NCBI GenBank assembly: GCA_039519185.1
Contig: CM076847.1
Span: 53,079,708-53,143,707, forward strand
Length of the DNA: 64,000 nucleotides
Reading direction: 5' to 3'
Source: Astragalus membranaceus
Taxonomy: Eukaryota > Streptophyta > Magnoliopsida > Fabales > Fabaceae
Below the pieces are notes generated by a model that searched no databases, was not told the DNA's origin, and worked only from the letters and a program-made list of their open reading frames with translations. Shown one piece after another: positions 1 to 11,036 of this stretch. A program made the translations under genes and the position numbers. Position 1 is the first letter of the stretch, and each line of letters opens with the position of its first letter.

Positions 1-48
1 TCTGATTTTACCGTCATATTTTACCGGGTAGAAAAGAGGGGTGTTACA
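1..48 (+). repeat. Tail of the 5' LTR of a Tekay-like gypsy element (window-truncated)
   Basis: The first 48 bases end in GGGTAGAAAAGAGGGGTG then TTACA. This resembles the 3' tips of the complete Tekay-like LTRs at 55163, 58282 and 6071. The element continues on the + strand directly after it. The tip is closer to the LTR ending at 55163 (it shares a TTTACC stretch) than to this element's own 3' LTR tip at 6020-6071. The two ends may therefore have diverged or recombined. Only the tip lies in the window. Confidence 0.75.
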
Positions 49-3000
49 TGTGGTGTGTTTCAACTGTGGTGAGTCTGGGCATATCAGTACAAAGTGTACA
101 AAGCCGAAGAAGGAAAGGTCTACTGGGAAGGTATTTGCATTGGCAGGAGAGGAGCCTGATGATAAGGATGGTCTGATTAGAGGTACGTGTTTTATTAATG
201 GTACTTCTCTGAAATCTCTTATTGATACTGGTGCTACCCATTGTTTTATATCTGTTGATTGTTGTAAAAGATTGGGTCTTGTTTTATCTGCTATGTGTGG
301 GGATATGGTTGTCGATACTCCTGCGAAGGGGTCGGTGATTACGTCCCAGGTGTGTTCTCAGTGTCCCGTGTCGATCTTCGGCAGGGACTTTGTTGTGAAT
401 TTTGTTTGCTTGCCGTTGAGAGGTCTGGATGTAATCTTAGGCATGGAATGGTTAGAGAATAATCACGTTCATATCAACTGTCGTAGCAAGTCGGTTAGTT
501 TCGGAGAAGAAAATTCTGTGTTGGTATCTGCTGGTCAATTGAAGAAGTTGAGGAAAGAAGGAGTTCAGCTATTTGCGTTGTTGGCATCGTTGTCTGCTGA
601 GAGTCAGGCTGTTATTGAAGAACTGAAAGTGGTACGCGAGTTTCCTGAGGTTTTTCCTGATGAAATTCTGGGCGTGCCACCGGAAAGAGAAGTTGAGTTT
701 TCGATTGATCTTGTACCTGGTACGAGGCCTGTGTCTATGGCACCATACAGAATGTCGGCGTCGGAATTGTCTGAGTTGAAGACGCAACTTGAAGAATTGC
801 TTGAGAAAAAGTTTGTGAGACCGAGTGTATCACCGTGGGGAGCTCCGGTATTATTAGTGAAGAAGAAGTATGGGAGCATGAGGTTATGTGTGGACTATCG
901 TCAGTTGAATAAGGTAACTATCAAGAATAAGTATCCGCTTCCGAGAATCGACGATTTGATGGATCAGTTAGTGGGTGCCCGTGTTTTCAGCAAAATTGAT
1001 TTGAGGTCCGGATATCATCAGATTAAAGTAAAGGATGAAGATGTTCAGAAGACAGCGTTCAGGACAAGGTATGGGCATTATGAGTATTCAGTGATGCCGT
1101 TCGGTGTGACCAATGCTCCTGGTGTATTTATGGAATATATGAATCGTATTTTCCATAATTACCTAGATCGATTTGTGGTGATCTTCATAGATGACATTCT
1201 AGTTTATTCTAAGTCAGAGGAAGAGCATGCTGAGCACCTGAAGACAGTGTTAGAAGTTTTGAAAGAGAAAAAGTTGTATGCTAAGTTATCGAAGTGTGAG
1301 TTCTGGCTGAAAGAGGTGAGTTTCCTTGGGCACGTGATTGTTGGTAATGGTATTGCGGTTGATCCGGCAAAAGTAGAAGCAGTGTTGGAGTGGGAGGCTC
1401 CGCAGTCCGCAACAGAGATTAGAAGCTTTTTGGGTTTGGCTGGGTACTACAGGAGGTTCATCGAGGGTTTTTCCAAGTTGGCCCTTCCGTTGACTCAGTT
1501 GACTTGTAAGGGTAAAGTTTTTGTTTGGGATGCTCGGTGTGAGGAAAGTTTTATGGAACTGAAAAAGAGATTGACGACGTCGCCTGTTTTGACGTTGCCT
1601 AATCCAGAGAAGCCATTTGTTGTGTATTGTGACGCTTCGAAGATGGGTCTGGGTGGTGTGCTGATGCAAGATGGAAAGGTTGTTGCGTATGCGTCGAGGC
1701 AATTGCAGGTTCATGAGAAAAATTACCCTACGCATGATTTGGAATTGGCTGCTGTGGTATTTGTGCTTAAGATTTGGAGGCACTACCTTTATGGTTTGAG
1801 GTTCGAAGTGTTCAGTGATCATAAGAGTCTAAAGTATCTGTTCGATCAGAAAGAGTTGAATATGAGACAGCGTCGGTGGTTGGAGCTCTTGAAGGATTAT
1901 GACTTTGGTTTGAATTATCATCCCGGCAAAGCTAATGTCGTGGCTGATGCTTTAAGCAGAAAGTCTTTGCATATGTCGGCAATGATGGTGAAAGAATTAG
2001 AGTTGATCGAGGAATTCAGGGATTTGAGTTTGGTTTGTAAAATGACACCTCGCAGTGTCAAGCTGGGAATGTTAAAGATCGATAATGATTTCCTGGGCAG
2101 CATCAGAGAGGCTCAGAAGTCAGACGTCAAGTTGGTGGATTTAATTAATGGGGTTGGTCAATCTGAAGGGGAAGATTTCAAATTAGATTCCAGTGGTGTG
2201 TTGAGGTTCCGGGGTAGGATCTGTGTTCCGGATGATGAGGAGATGAGAAAGGCAATTTTAGAGGAGGGTCACCGTAGCAAGTTGAGTATCCATCCTGGAG
2301 CGGCGAAAATGTATCAAGATCTGAAAAAGATGTTTTGGTGGTATGGAATGAAGAGAGATGTGGCACAGTTTGTGTATGCCTGTTTGACCTGTCAGAAATC
2401 TAAGGTTGAGCATCAGAAGCCTGCAGGGTTAATGCAATCGTTGGAAGTTCCAGAGTGGAAATGGGATAGCATAGCGATGGATTTTGTGACGGGATTGCCG
2501 AATACAGTTAAGGGTCATGACGCTATTTGGGTGATCGTTGATAGGTTAACGAAGTCTGCGCACTTTATTCCTATTAATATCACTTATCCGGTGTCGAGGT
2601 TGGCAGAGGTCTATGTCAAAGAAATTGTGAAGTTGCACGGCATTCCGAAGAGTATTGTGTCAGATAGGGATCTGAGGTTCACTTCTGAGTTTTGGAAGAG
2701 TTTGCAGAAGGAATTGGGTTCAAAGTTAAAAATGAGTTCGGCGTATCATCCTCAGACAGATGGTCAGTCCGAGAGAACAATTCAGTCGTTAGAGGATTTG
2801 TTGAGGGGTTGTGTATTATAACAACGGGGTTCATGGGATTCCTACCTTGCGTTGATTGAGTTTACCTATAACAACAGTTACCATTCCAGTATCGGGATGG
2901 CACCATTTGAAGCATTGTATGGCCGAAAGTGTAGAACGCCATTGTGTTGGTATGAGTCGGGAGAGAATGTAGTGTTGGGACCGGAGATTGTCCGGGAGAC

Positions 3001-3544
3001 TACAGAGAAGATCAAGATGATCCGTGAAAAGATGAAGGCTTCGCAGAGTCGTCAGAAGAGTTATCATGATAAGCGGAGGAAGGATTTAGAATTTCAGGAG
3101 GGTGAGCATGTGTTCTTGAGTGTTTCTCCTATTACCGGTGTTGGTCGAGCGTTGAAATCGAAGAAGCTCACTCCTCGATTTGTTGGTCCTTATCAGATTT
3201 CTGAAAGAATCGGAAATGTGGCCTATAGAGTGGCTTTACCGCCAAATCTTTCGAATTTGCATGACGTATTTCATGTGTCGCAACTTCGGAAGTATGTGTC
3301 GGATCCATCTCATGTGATCCATATGGATGATGTGGAGGTGCGGGATAATCTCACGGTGGAGACGATGCCCGTACGGATTGAGGATCGTGAAGTGAAAGCG
3401 CTTAGAGGCAAAGAGATTGCATTAGTGAAAGTGGTTTGGCTAGGAGCTGCCGGCGAGAGTATGACTTGGGAGCTGGAGAGCAAGATGCAAGAGTCCTACC
3501 CAGAGTTATTTGATCAGGTAAATTTCGAGGACGAAATATTTTAA
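49..3544 (+). pseudogene. Tekay-like pol remnant (PR-RT-RH-INT-chromodomain), gag deleted, one nonsense codon
   Basis: One frame runs from the LTR junction to TAA 2819-2821 and resumes in the same frame from 2822 to the stop at 3542-3544. The intact homologue has GAA (Glu) where this copy has TAA, so this is a simple nonsense change. Visible in order: one CCHC knuckle (CFNCGESGHISTKC), retropepsin DTGA, RT with FIDDIL, Ty3 RNase H, integrase zinc finger ending CLTC, the integrase DDE core, and a C-terminal tail with a KVVW...TWE signature typical of chromodomains. Other changes from the T2 copy include KKKD to KKKY before the RT motif LCVDYRQLN. The frame is open upstream only because the LTR sequence happens to lack stops. 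Products would be truncated, so it is called a pseudogene. Confidence 0.9.
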
Positions 3545-3555
3545 GTAGGGGAGAG
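3543..3555 (+). other. Polypurine tract of element T1
   Basis: The purine-rich stretch AAGTAGGGGAGAG lies immediately before the LTR start TGTAACACCC at 3557. It overlaps the pol stop codon. The same position in the other two Tekay-like elements reads AAGTGGGGGAGAG, so this copy has one G-to-A change. Plus-strand priming at this site is family knowledge. Confidence 0.8.
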
Positions 3556-4435
3556 TTGTAACACCCTAAATATTTAATTAATTTATTAATTAAGCATTTA
3601 GGAATGTAAATTAATTAATTGAATATAATTTAATTATTAGAAATTATATTAATATGTGTAGGTGGTATCAGAAGGTGGAGGTGCCAAATTAAATGGACTT
3701 GGGCTTAAGTGAGAAGCCCAAGCCCATGACTCAAGTCATAAGCGAAGTGGCCAAGCGCATAGGGGGTTAGGGTTTTTGCTAGTTGTTGCGAAATTGAAAG
3801 AGAGAGCAAGAGAGAAAGAGAGGAGCGTGAGAAAGAGAGAGCAAGGGCGGCCAAGAGAGAAGAGAATTCGAAGATCAAGGAGGAAGGAGACCTCCATTGT
3901 TGCTGAGGCTCTGTTGGTGACTGCATCCTAAGGCTCGAATTCTTCTTCTTGAAAGGTTAGGGGAGCTCTATCCTTCCATCTAATAGATCTCATGATAGGT
4001 CCTAGATCTAGGGTTTATACTAGATCCATGTTGTTTCTTGATGTTCTTTGATGTTTCTTGATGTTCTTGGTTTGCCCGTGATGATGATTTCATATATATA
4101 TATACATGTGTATGCCTATATGCGAATTGATTTTTGTATTTGAACATTGAGGTGAATGCGACCTATGCGTTTGTTTGATGATGTTTGGCATTTGTGTATT
4201 CATGAAATTACGATTTGGTATGTTGGAATGCTTGAGGTTTCGCAAATTGGGTGGGTGTGTGCATAGGCGCCTAGGGCGCCAAGGTGATGGTGATGATAGT
4301 GCCCAAAGGAATTTTGATAAATTGATTAAATTAAGTGCCATTTTGAGTGCTGAAAAATATAAAATTTTGGTGTGTTAAATTGCTAAAAATCAATTTTTGG
4401 TGTTTTGAAAGTTGCTGGAAAAATAGTGGTTTTTG

Positions 4436-4660
4436 GTTGCTGCAAGGGCGCCAAAGGCGCCTTGTGTGTGTTGCTGGGGCGCTGCGTGTTGCGCTAAGGC
4501 GTTGGGTGCCAGCGCTGGGCGCTGGGCGCCCGTGTGTGTTGCGTTGCGTGTTGCGCTGAGGCGCTGGGTGCCAGCGCTGGGCGCTGAGCGCCCGTGTGTG
4601 TGTTGCGCCTTGCTGGGCGCCAGGTGCCTGGGCGCTGGGCGCCCATGGCGCCAGTTTTCA
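4436..4660. repeat. GGCGCC-rich palindromic block inside the T1 3' LTR
   Basis: The block contains many short self-complementary elements such as GGGCGCC, AGGCGCC and GCGCTGGGCGC, spaced 10-40 bp apart and broken by GT-rich stretches. Equivalent blocks occur in the inverted LTR (6700-7205) and the T2 LTRs (56600-56900, 63690-64000). Copy number of the motif differs between LTRs. It produces long meaningless open frames on both strands. Confidence 0.7.
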
Positions 4661-4939
4661 GGATGTCCCGAAATGTTTTCGAAAACTGTTTTCGCTATAT
4701 CTTTTGACTCAGACATCCGTTTTGAATGATTCAAAAAGCGTTGTGAAGCATTTTCAGTTGTCCATCTGCGTGTCCCATTTTTAAAAATCAAAAACTTATT
4801 ATTTCTGAAGGTTGCTGGGGCGCCCCCGGGTGGCTGTTCCCGGTGATCGTTGCTGTGACAATAAAAAGACGTTTTGAGTATCTTTAAAAATTCCCTTTTG
4901 CGTACGACCAGTGGTTTCAAAGAAGTAATGTCAAAAATG

Positions 4940-5175
4940 ATGATTTTGACGATGATGCCCCTAGTGGCTAGTTAAATGACTGTTTTGCCCTTAGTGGCTA
5001 ATATTCTTTATAATGACGAGTAAATGACGGTTTTGCCCTTAGTGGCCAATATTATTGATAAAGAGGTGTAAATGACGATGATGCCCTTAGTGGCTAGTTA
5101 AATGACTGTTTTGCCCTTAGTGGCTACTATTATTTATAATGAAGTGTAAATGACGTTTTTGCCCTCAGTGGCTAT
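4940..5175 (+). repeat. Tandem repeats with a TTTTGCCCTTAGTGGCTA core in the LTR
   Basis: A degenerate unit reading AAATGACG/TG, then TTTTGCCC or GATGCCC, then TTAGTGGCTA occurs about five times with AT-rich spacers. Units are roughly 50-60 bp. The T2 5' LTR has the same kind of array at 57170-57350. Each unit carries a TGAC(G) core, so the array multiplies a possible bZIP-type site. Confidence 0.7.
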
Positions 5176-6071
5176 TGTTTGAGTTGATGATATTGATGTG
5201 TAAGCGACGATGAAACCCAGTGACGTTTAAAGCCCGAAAGGCTAAGTGATGTTAAGGTCTAAAAGGCCAAGTGACGTTGTGTGTTGATTGTGAATTGACA
5301 GGTGATGTGCTTCTTGTGAGCAAACTGGTAAGTGACGGGTCACATAGCTGACTCTGATTTGGGTATTTGTGTATTGGTGTGTTTGTGAGTGGTGCATGTC
5401 ATAGTGTCTCATGCCCATATGCATAAACCCAGTGACGTTTTTGAGGCCCATGTGGCTAAGTGACGATGAGGCCTTAAGTGCTAAGCGACGTTTGTGAAAA
5501 GGTACCTCATGCATATGCCCGCGAGTGGGTTGCATTTCATACACCTACATGACATGAGATGAGTTATTGTAAGTGATGTGAATGATGATTGTGATGTGAA
5601 TAATTTAGAGCTGTGACTTGATTGATGTACTTATCATATTTTCTATTATATGGATTGAAATGATGCTCACCCTTTCCTGTTTGAATGTTACCCCCGTGTT
5701 GGTAACGTGCAGGTGATTCCCAGTGAAGGCTTTAGCTTCACTTCTTGAGTCGAGTCGTCACGCTCTGATACGTAGCACCTGGGGGGTTGTATTCGATGCT
5801 TTGCCGATGTGCTTAAATTGTTTTTATACTGTTGATGTGTTGATTAATTTTTCCGCTGCATTGATGTTGGATTTTATGACTTAGTTTCGATGTTTTGAAA
5901 TCCCCCTATTGTGGAGTGCTATGTATTGCACCTTTGACGACGTACTATTTTATTCGAGACTTGAGGTTTTATTTTGACGTATGTGTGACACCCCTACGTG
6001 GTGAAATCGAAAATGATTTTTGAACTCTGATTTTCTTAATTAAAATAAAGGGGTAGAAAGGGGGTGTTACA

Positions 6072-7771
6072 ATCGTCACTTGTTTATGCACATGAGATGT
6101 ATGAAGCACCATGATATGCACCGGAGACAGTCACATACAATCACAATCAACTTAGTGACCCATCACTTACCAATTTGCCAATAAAAGGGCACATCACCTG
6201 TCAGGTTATCGTCACACATATCGTTGCCACTAACATTCACCGTCATTACTATCATCATCGCTAATAGCCCTTATGGCATCATCGTCGCTTATAAGACCGC
6301 AACTTTTATTCATCCTCAATACCATCGTCAAATCAAAATATTAGCCACTAGGGGCATTATCGTCAAAACCATTGACACATCATTATTGACACCGGAACAC
6401 TAAGATTACCGATTACACCAAAAGGTTTTACTCCAGTTTCACGACACCAAAAAGGACACCAACAAGGGGTTTTAAACACCGAAATAGTTTTACAACGCTA
6501 ACAACAACGACCACCGGGGACAGCCACTTGAGGCACCCAGAGACTATCAGAAAAATAATAATTTTTACCTTAAAGTAGAATATACCGGCAGGAAACTGAA
6601 TAAGCTTCGCAACGCACTTTGAAACACTTAAAACGGACACCCGAGTCAAATGATATGTCAAAAACAAAACCGGGGAACATTTGAGCAACATCCTGAAAAT
6701 GGGGCCCAGGCACTGGGCGCCTAGCAGGGAACACGCTGGAAACTGGCCAGCAACAGGAACTGGCGCCCTTGGCGCCCAGGCAGCACAAAACGCAACCAGA
6801 CACAGGATTTGGCGCACATGGCGCCCACAGGCAACACAGTGCAGAAACTGGCGCCCAGGGACAGGGCGCCAAGGCGCCCCTGCGCCACGACACAGCAACA
6901 CACACACCCACGCACAGCCACACACCCACACACCCTAGCACACGGCGCCCAAACCCAGGGCGCCAAAAACAGCAACGCAACAACTTGGCACACGGCGCCC
7001 ACACCCAGTTCGCCAAACACAGGAACTCACACAACACCAAAACGCAACGCACCTTGCACACGGCGCCCAGCAACAAGGCGCCTAAAACAGAACCACCACG
7101 CAACATGCTTAGGCACGGCGCCCATGCACAGGGCGCCTAAAACAGAACTCGCACAAAACACCAAAACGCAACACAATTGGCCACGGCGCCCATGCACAGG
7201 CCGCCAAAAACAGCACACACCAAATCATCAAATAACACATATGCAATTCAACAACCAATTCAAACAAATCAAACAAGATCATGGCAACATAGGTCTAAGC
7301 CCCCACCCTAATACCCATCACACCCACCATTATAGTGAAAGAGAGGTCTCACCCTTACCTTAATTATTAGGATTAGAAGACCCTGGAGAGAAGTCACCAA
7401 CAGAACACAGCAACACAGCTCCTCTCTGCTTTCCTTGAAATTTGCGAATCCTCCTCTCCTTCTCCTCTCCCTTGTGCGCCGAATTTCCCCTTCTCTTCTC
7501 CTCTCTCTATTCGCACTTTTCTTTTCTTTTGCACAAAATGAGCCAAAACCCTAATTTTTAGGCTGAAATATGCGCCTAGGCTAGTGGACCTGGATCGCGG
7601 GCTCTCCTTCAGCTTAAGCCCAATTTAATTAGTGCCACCACTTCCTAATAGAATACCACACCTTAATATAACTTCTAATTTTAATTATACCAATTAAATA
7701 AATAAATAAATAATTAATTGAATACCTAAATATTTAATTAAATAATTCTAATTAAATATTTGGGCGTTACA
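6072..7771 (-). mobile_element. Inverted, truncated LTR of a related Tekay-like element
   Basis: Read on the minus strand from 7771 this starts TGTAACGCCC and shows the usual LTR block order: AT-rich start, CT/GA-rich section near 7430-7530, GGCGCC block at 6700-7205, TGACG repeats, then the stretch around the GACAGGTGATGTG motif. It ends at 6072, at a point matching about 5440 in the T1 3' LTR, so roughly the last 630 bp are missing. No interior is attached. It abuts the end of the T1 LTR at 6071/6072. The simplest reading is that T1 inserted into an older inverted LTR, whose remainder lies left of the window. A solo LTR with a terminal deletion is the alternative. Confidence 0.75.
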
Positions 7772-9114
7772 AAGTTCACCATTGAGAAGGTTCAACAGTT
7801 GAGAAGGTTCACGATGAGAAGGTTCAAGAACTGCAACCTACTCAATCTGGAAAACTTCAACAACTCAAGAACAATCCTTCTCATTAAAGAGTTGAAGTAT
7901 TAAATGAAGAATATTGAATTGAATATGTTGAGAAGGTATTAAAAGCAAGAGAGGTAATCAATGATTCTTCCAAGGAGCATCAAAGTTTGTTTGTTTAAGG
8001 AATAATCAGTTGAGAAGGTTCGTGAGCTGTCAAAAGCAGAGATAAAGTACTATGTCAGATTGAGAAGGTTCAGAATGTGTTGAGAAGGTACAATGTGTAG
8101 AATGAGAAGGTTCAAAAGCTGCAAACTAAATCAACTCTGATCATGATTACTCTACATGCCTAGAACTTATTTCAAACGTCTCTCTTCAACCTTCTAACGG
8201 CTATAATCAGCATTTGGGGCTATTTAACTGCTGGGATTCGAAGATTACAAGTGTGATATTTAATTAGAACCTACTCAAAGCTCAAGCTTCTTAAAGTAAT
8301 TCAACCTTCTCATGCCACGCTCTAAGCTACTCAAGTTCATATTCTGGGATCCATTTGCTGAGTTTGCGATTGCTTGATACTCTATATTGTTAGCACTTAT
8401 TGTAGTTTATTTTCAAGCTCTTCATCATCCCAAAAACCCCAAAACCATTATTTTAAACCGTGTATCCTGAACATTCCATCAAACTACCTAAGAAGTGAGG
8501 TGAGTGTTGGTGTGAACAAAAAGAGGAACCTTTAGGAAACTAGGAGAGAGTTTTCTAGTAGGTAATTTCAACTTGGCGAAGTTGTGCAAGAGAGCACTTG
8601 TATTTTGTGTGGTGATCAAAAGAAAGTGATGTTGTAAGTCTTTTGTGGTTGAGCAAAAGCAAGTGTAATAGCTATTTGGAAAATAGTGGAATTACTCACT
8701 TGGAAGTGAGGAGAGGACGTAGCCTGAATTGGGTGAACCTCTATAACTCCTGTGTTCTTTAATTTCTTTCCATATTATTTGATTAATTGCTTTACACTTG
8801 AGATTGATTTAAAACCAACAGAAGGTTAAATTCATCAACCTTCTCAAGCCAGTTTTAGAACTAATAGTACAATCTTTCAACCTACTCATAGTTTTTTGAA
8901 AACAACTTCTCTTGCATAAGTTAAAGCTATCTTGAATCATTGTTATTACTCATCATCAAATTATATATGTGCTAGTTGTTATTAAAACTAACTTTGACCT
9001 TCCCATCTCCAAGATAATCTTGAACAAATTGTTGAGAGGGTTTTTGGTCTCAGAAGTTAAAAACGGGTACACAATTCAACCCCGCCCCCTTCTTGTGTAA
9101 CTTAATCACTTCAT
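7772..9114 (+). repeat. 5' LTR (partial) of a SIRE-like Ty1/copia element
   Basis: This lies between the inverted gypsy LTR and a copia primer-binding site. It ends ...TTCA just before a TAGTATCAGAGCT site, as expected for a copia LTR. The true 5' tip is not seen because the gypsy LTR sits against it. The left third has about eight copies of TGAGAAGGTT(CA), and the reverse complement AACCTTCTCA recurs at 8304 and 8826. No open frame of note. Confidence 0.65.
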
Positions 9115-9115
9115 T

Positions 9116-9128
9116 TAGTATCAGAGCT
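9116..9128 (+). other. Primer-binding site of the copia element
   Basis: The sequence TTAGTATCAGAGC follows the LTR end by one base. It matches the initiator-Met tRNA complement TGGTATCAGAGC used by most plant copia elements except for one A in place of G. The tRNA identity is family knowledge. Confidence 0.65.
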
Positions 9129-9183
9129 CACCTCTAAGGGCTGAGCACACTTCGCAGTATGAGAGGAAATCCCGAAGGAAGTG

Positions 9184-9909
9184 ATGAACAATCCAAACTC
9201 TGTCATGTTTCTACCTGAAGGAGCTTCTGCAAATAGACCTCTGGATTCACTGGTGAACACTACTACTATTGGAAGGACCAGATGAGATTGTTCCTAGAGT
9301 CTCAAGACACTGATCTCTGGGGTATTGTTGAAAACAAACCATTTGTCCCTACAACAACATTTGATGATGGAATTACTCTTCCCAAGGACAGACAAAACTG
9401 GACAGCTGATGACAAACGCATGGTACTACTAAACTCGAAAGCTAAATTTTATCTAACATGTGCATTAGGAAGAACTGAGTATGACAAAATAGCTGGAAAA
9501 ACAACTGCCAAAGAAATTTGGGATACTTTATCAACTGCTCATGAAGGAACTGATCAAGTGAAAGAAGCAAAAATCATTGGTGAAATGTTTAGCAGATTCA
9601 CAGCCATAACAAATGATCTTCACTGACTGTGTAATACCTACGTAAATCAATCCAAAGTCAGAAAGCTTTTGAGATGCTTACCTAAAGTATGGAGACCCAA
9701 AGTAACTGCTATAACAGAAGCCAAAGATCTATCAGTTCTCAAAATAGAGGATCTGTTGGGGTCCCTAAAAGTTCATGAGCAAGGAGATCATGGATGAACT
9801 TCATCCCAAGAAGGCTGAAACCATAGCACTCAAAGCTTCTCAAAAAGCTCCTCAACCTTCTCAAACCGTGGCTCTCAATTCACAGAATGAGTAACATGGA
9901 GAAAGTGAA

Positions 9910-9989
<80 letters not shown>

Positions 9990-10020
9990 GGCAATGATGA
10001 CAAAGCTTGCATCAAAGGTA
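9184..10020 (+). pseudogene. Copia gag remnant
   Basis: An ATG at 9184 starts a frame reading MNNPNSVMFLPEGA. After a shift near 9240 the frame changes to one containing HYYYWKDQMRLFLESQ and DLWGIVENK, then AKFYLTCALG and AKEIWDTLSTAHEG. This is the copia gag (UBN2-type) signature of the SIRE/Tork group. A stop follows at 9624-9626 and further homologous stretches appear in other frames to about 9890, then a long GAT run. No CCHC knuckle or protease is visible before the integrase, so an internal deletion is likely. Non-functional. Confidence 0.75.
9910..9989 (+). repeat. GAT trinucleotide microsatellite
   Basis: About 26 uninterrupted GAT units. In the decayed gag frame this encodes an acidic (Asp) run and probably expanded from a short acidic stretch. 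In another frame it would read Met. Confidence 0.95.
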
Positions 10021-10543
10021 TAGGCACTATAGGTATTTCTTATTCTCCCAAAATAAAAAATGTCCAGTATGTAGAATCTGATAAATATTTTATTAAAGAA
10101 ATTTCATCTGGAAAGGTTTTATTCACTGCATCTAGAAATAAATATCTATATAGCCCATGTCTTGATGAATTGCCACAATAAACTTGCCTTATGTCTTCTG
10201 AAAATGACAAATGAATTTGGCACAGAAGAGCTGGTCACACAAGCATGCAAACCATCTCAAAACTTTCCAAAAATGAACTAGTCAGGGGGTTACCCAAAAT
10301 AAACTTTGAAAAAGGTAAAGTGTGTGAAGCATGTGTTCAAGGAAAATATGTCAAATCAAGTTTTAAACCAAACACCATGATCACATCTCAAAAACCACTT
10401 GAGCTATTACACATTGACTTATTTGGCCCTACTAAAACTGCTAGCCTTAGTGGAAAATTTTATGGTCTTGTGATTGTTGATTATTTCTCTAGATTCACTT
10501 GGGTGTTGTTTTTGAAAAAAATGTTGTTTCTGTAAGGAGTGAT
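10021..10543 (+). pseudogene. Copia integrase, left half (zinc finger and start of the core)
   Basis: The frame contains IWHRRAGHTSMQ, the two histidines of the copia integrase HHCC finger, and then VCEACVQGK, the two cysteines. These are followed by LELLHIDLFGPTKT with the first catalytic Asp, and by YGLVIVDYFSRFTWV. Stops precede the finger (for example TGA before IW, where Trp is expected). The frame ends at a TAA at 10533-10535. The next part of the integrase core lies 40.6 kb away, after 51107, in a different frame, so a small deletion or frameshift happened near the insertion point. The disruption by the Ogre complex is exact: GTGAT is repeated on both sides. Confidence 0.85.
10539..10543 (+). 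other. Left target-site duplication GTGAT of the Ogre complex
   Basis: GTGAT precedes the LTR tip TGTTGCGCCC at 10544 and is repeated at 51108-51112 right after the opposite tip GGTATAACA. Joining the flanks at this site restores the copia integrase motif SDHGGEFEN. Confidence 0.9.
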
Positions 10544-11036
10544 TGTTGCGCCCGAAAAAGCCCCCGTGGGAGAACCTTCCTCGTTTACAACTTTTCTAAA
10601 AAAACAATGAAGCCGCCACCAATACTTATTTAAGGAAAGTATTAGAAAAACCTTTTTAGGAAGCGATTGGCCTTTGAAAACTGAGAGTTTTGGGTTCAGG
10701 GGTCGGTTACGCGCGGGGAAGGTATTAGCACCTCACACGTCCTCTCTACTGAGAGGGAACCTTTAATTAAATGTGTGGTTTTAAGTGTTGATTTGAAAAA
10801 TACCTAATTCGCCTCTTTATTTCTTATTGAAAATGAATTAAAGAACTTAATAAAATTTTTATTTTTGGAGGGAAAGGGGAAAAAAGAAAAAAGGTTTTTA
10901 GAAAAAGTGCTTGACAGGACATGGCCCGCTCCTACGTATCTCCCGGTGCGATAGGGAATTCAAAGCTACGTAGTTCTTGTTTGTTTGGAAAACGGTTTTT
11001 GTTTTTTATCTTGTTTAATTGTGAGAATTGAGCTTT

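Larger units (their letters stand above)
1..6071 (+). mobile_element. Decayed Tekay/Del-like Ty3/gypsy retrotransposon (copy T1)
   Basis: This is a chromovirus-type LTR retrotransposon: 5' LTR tip, pol, polypurine tract, 3' LTR. Its domain order (last zinc knuckle, protease, RT, RNase H, integrase, chromodomain-like tail) matches the younger copy at 55683-64000 closely. About 1 kb holding the primer-binding site and most of gag is missing. The LTR tip is joined at about position 49 directly to the third CCHC knuckle. With that deletion and a pol nonsense codon at 2819 it cannot be autonomous. Its 5' boundary and target duplication are outside the window. Confidence 0.88.
3557..6071 (+). repeat. 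3' LTR of element T1 (about 2.5 kb)
   Basis: It starts TGTAACACCC after the polypurine tract and ends GGTGTTACA, giving inverted TGTAACA/TGTTACA tips. Length is 2515 bp. From left to right it holds an AT-rich U3 start, a GA-rich stretch (3790-3890), a possible splice donor at 3956 (AAAG then GTTAGG), a GGCGCC-rich block (about 4250-4660), tandem repeats (4940-5175), a region of many TGACG motifs (4940-5500) and a conserved tail with GGTAACGTGCAGGTGATTCC (5701-5720). The same order of blocks is seen in the T2 LTRs, although the sequence has clearly diverged. No coding gene lies here; the open frames in it are chance products of repeats. Confidence 0.9.

Noticed and set aside
44..2366. Minus-strand frames opposite the T1 pol (and opposite T2 pol at 58292-61323)
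   Set aside because: They are shadows of a conserved coding frame; their variation follows the codons of the sense strand.
4940..5175. CRISPR-like array
   Set aside because: Degenerate tandem repeats in a plant LTR. The spacers are AT-rich derivatives of the unit, not unique sequences, and there is no cas gene context.
6428..7363. Overlapping open frames of 60-184 codons on both strands
   Set aside because: They are low-complexity translations of the GGCGCC block in the inverted LTR, and no frame looks like a protein. The same holds for frames at 4390-4920 and 56569-57032.
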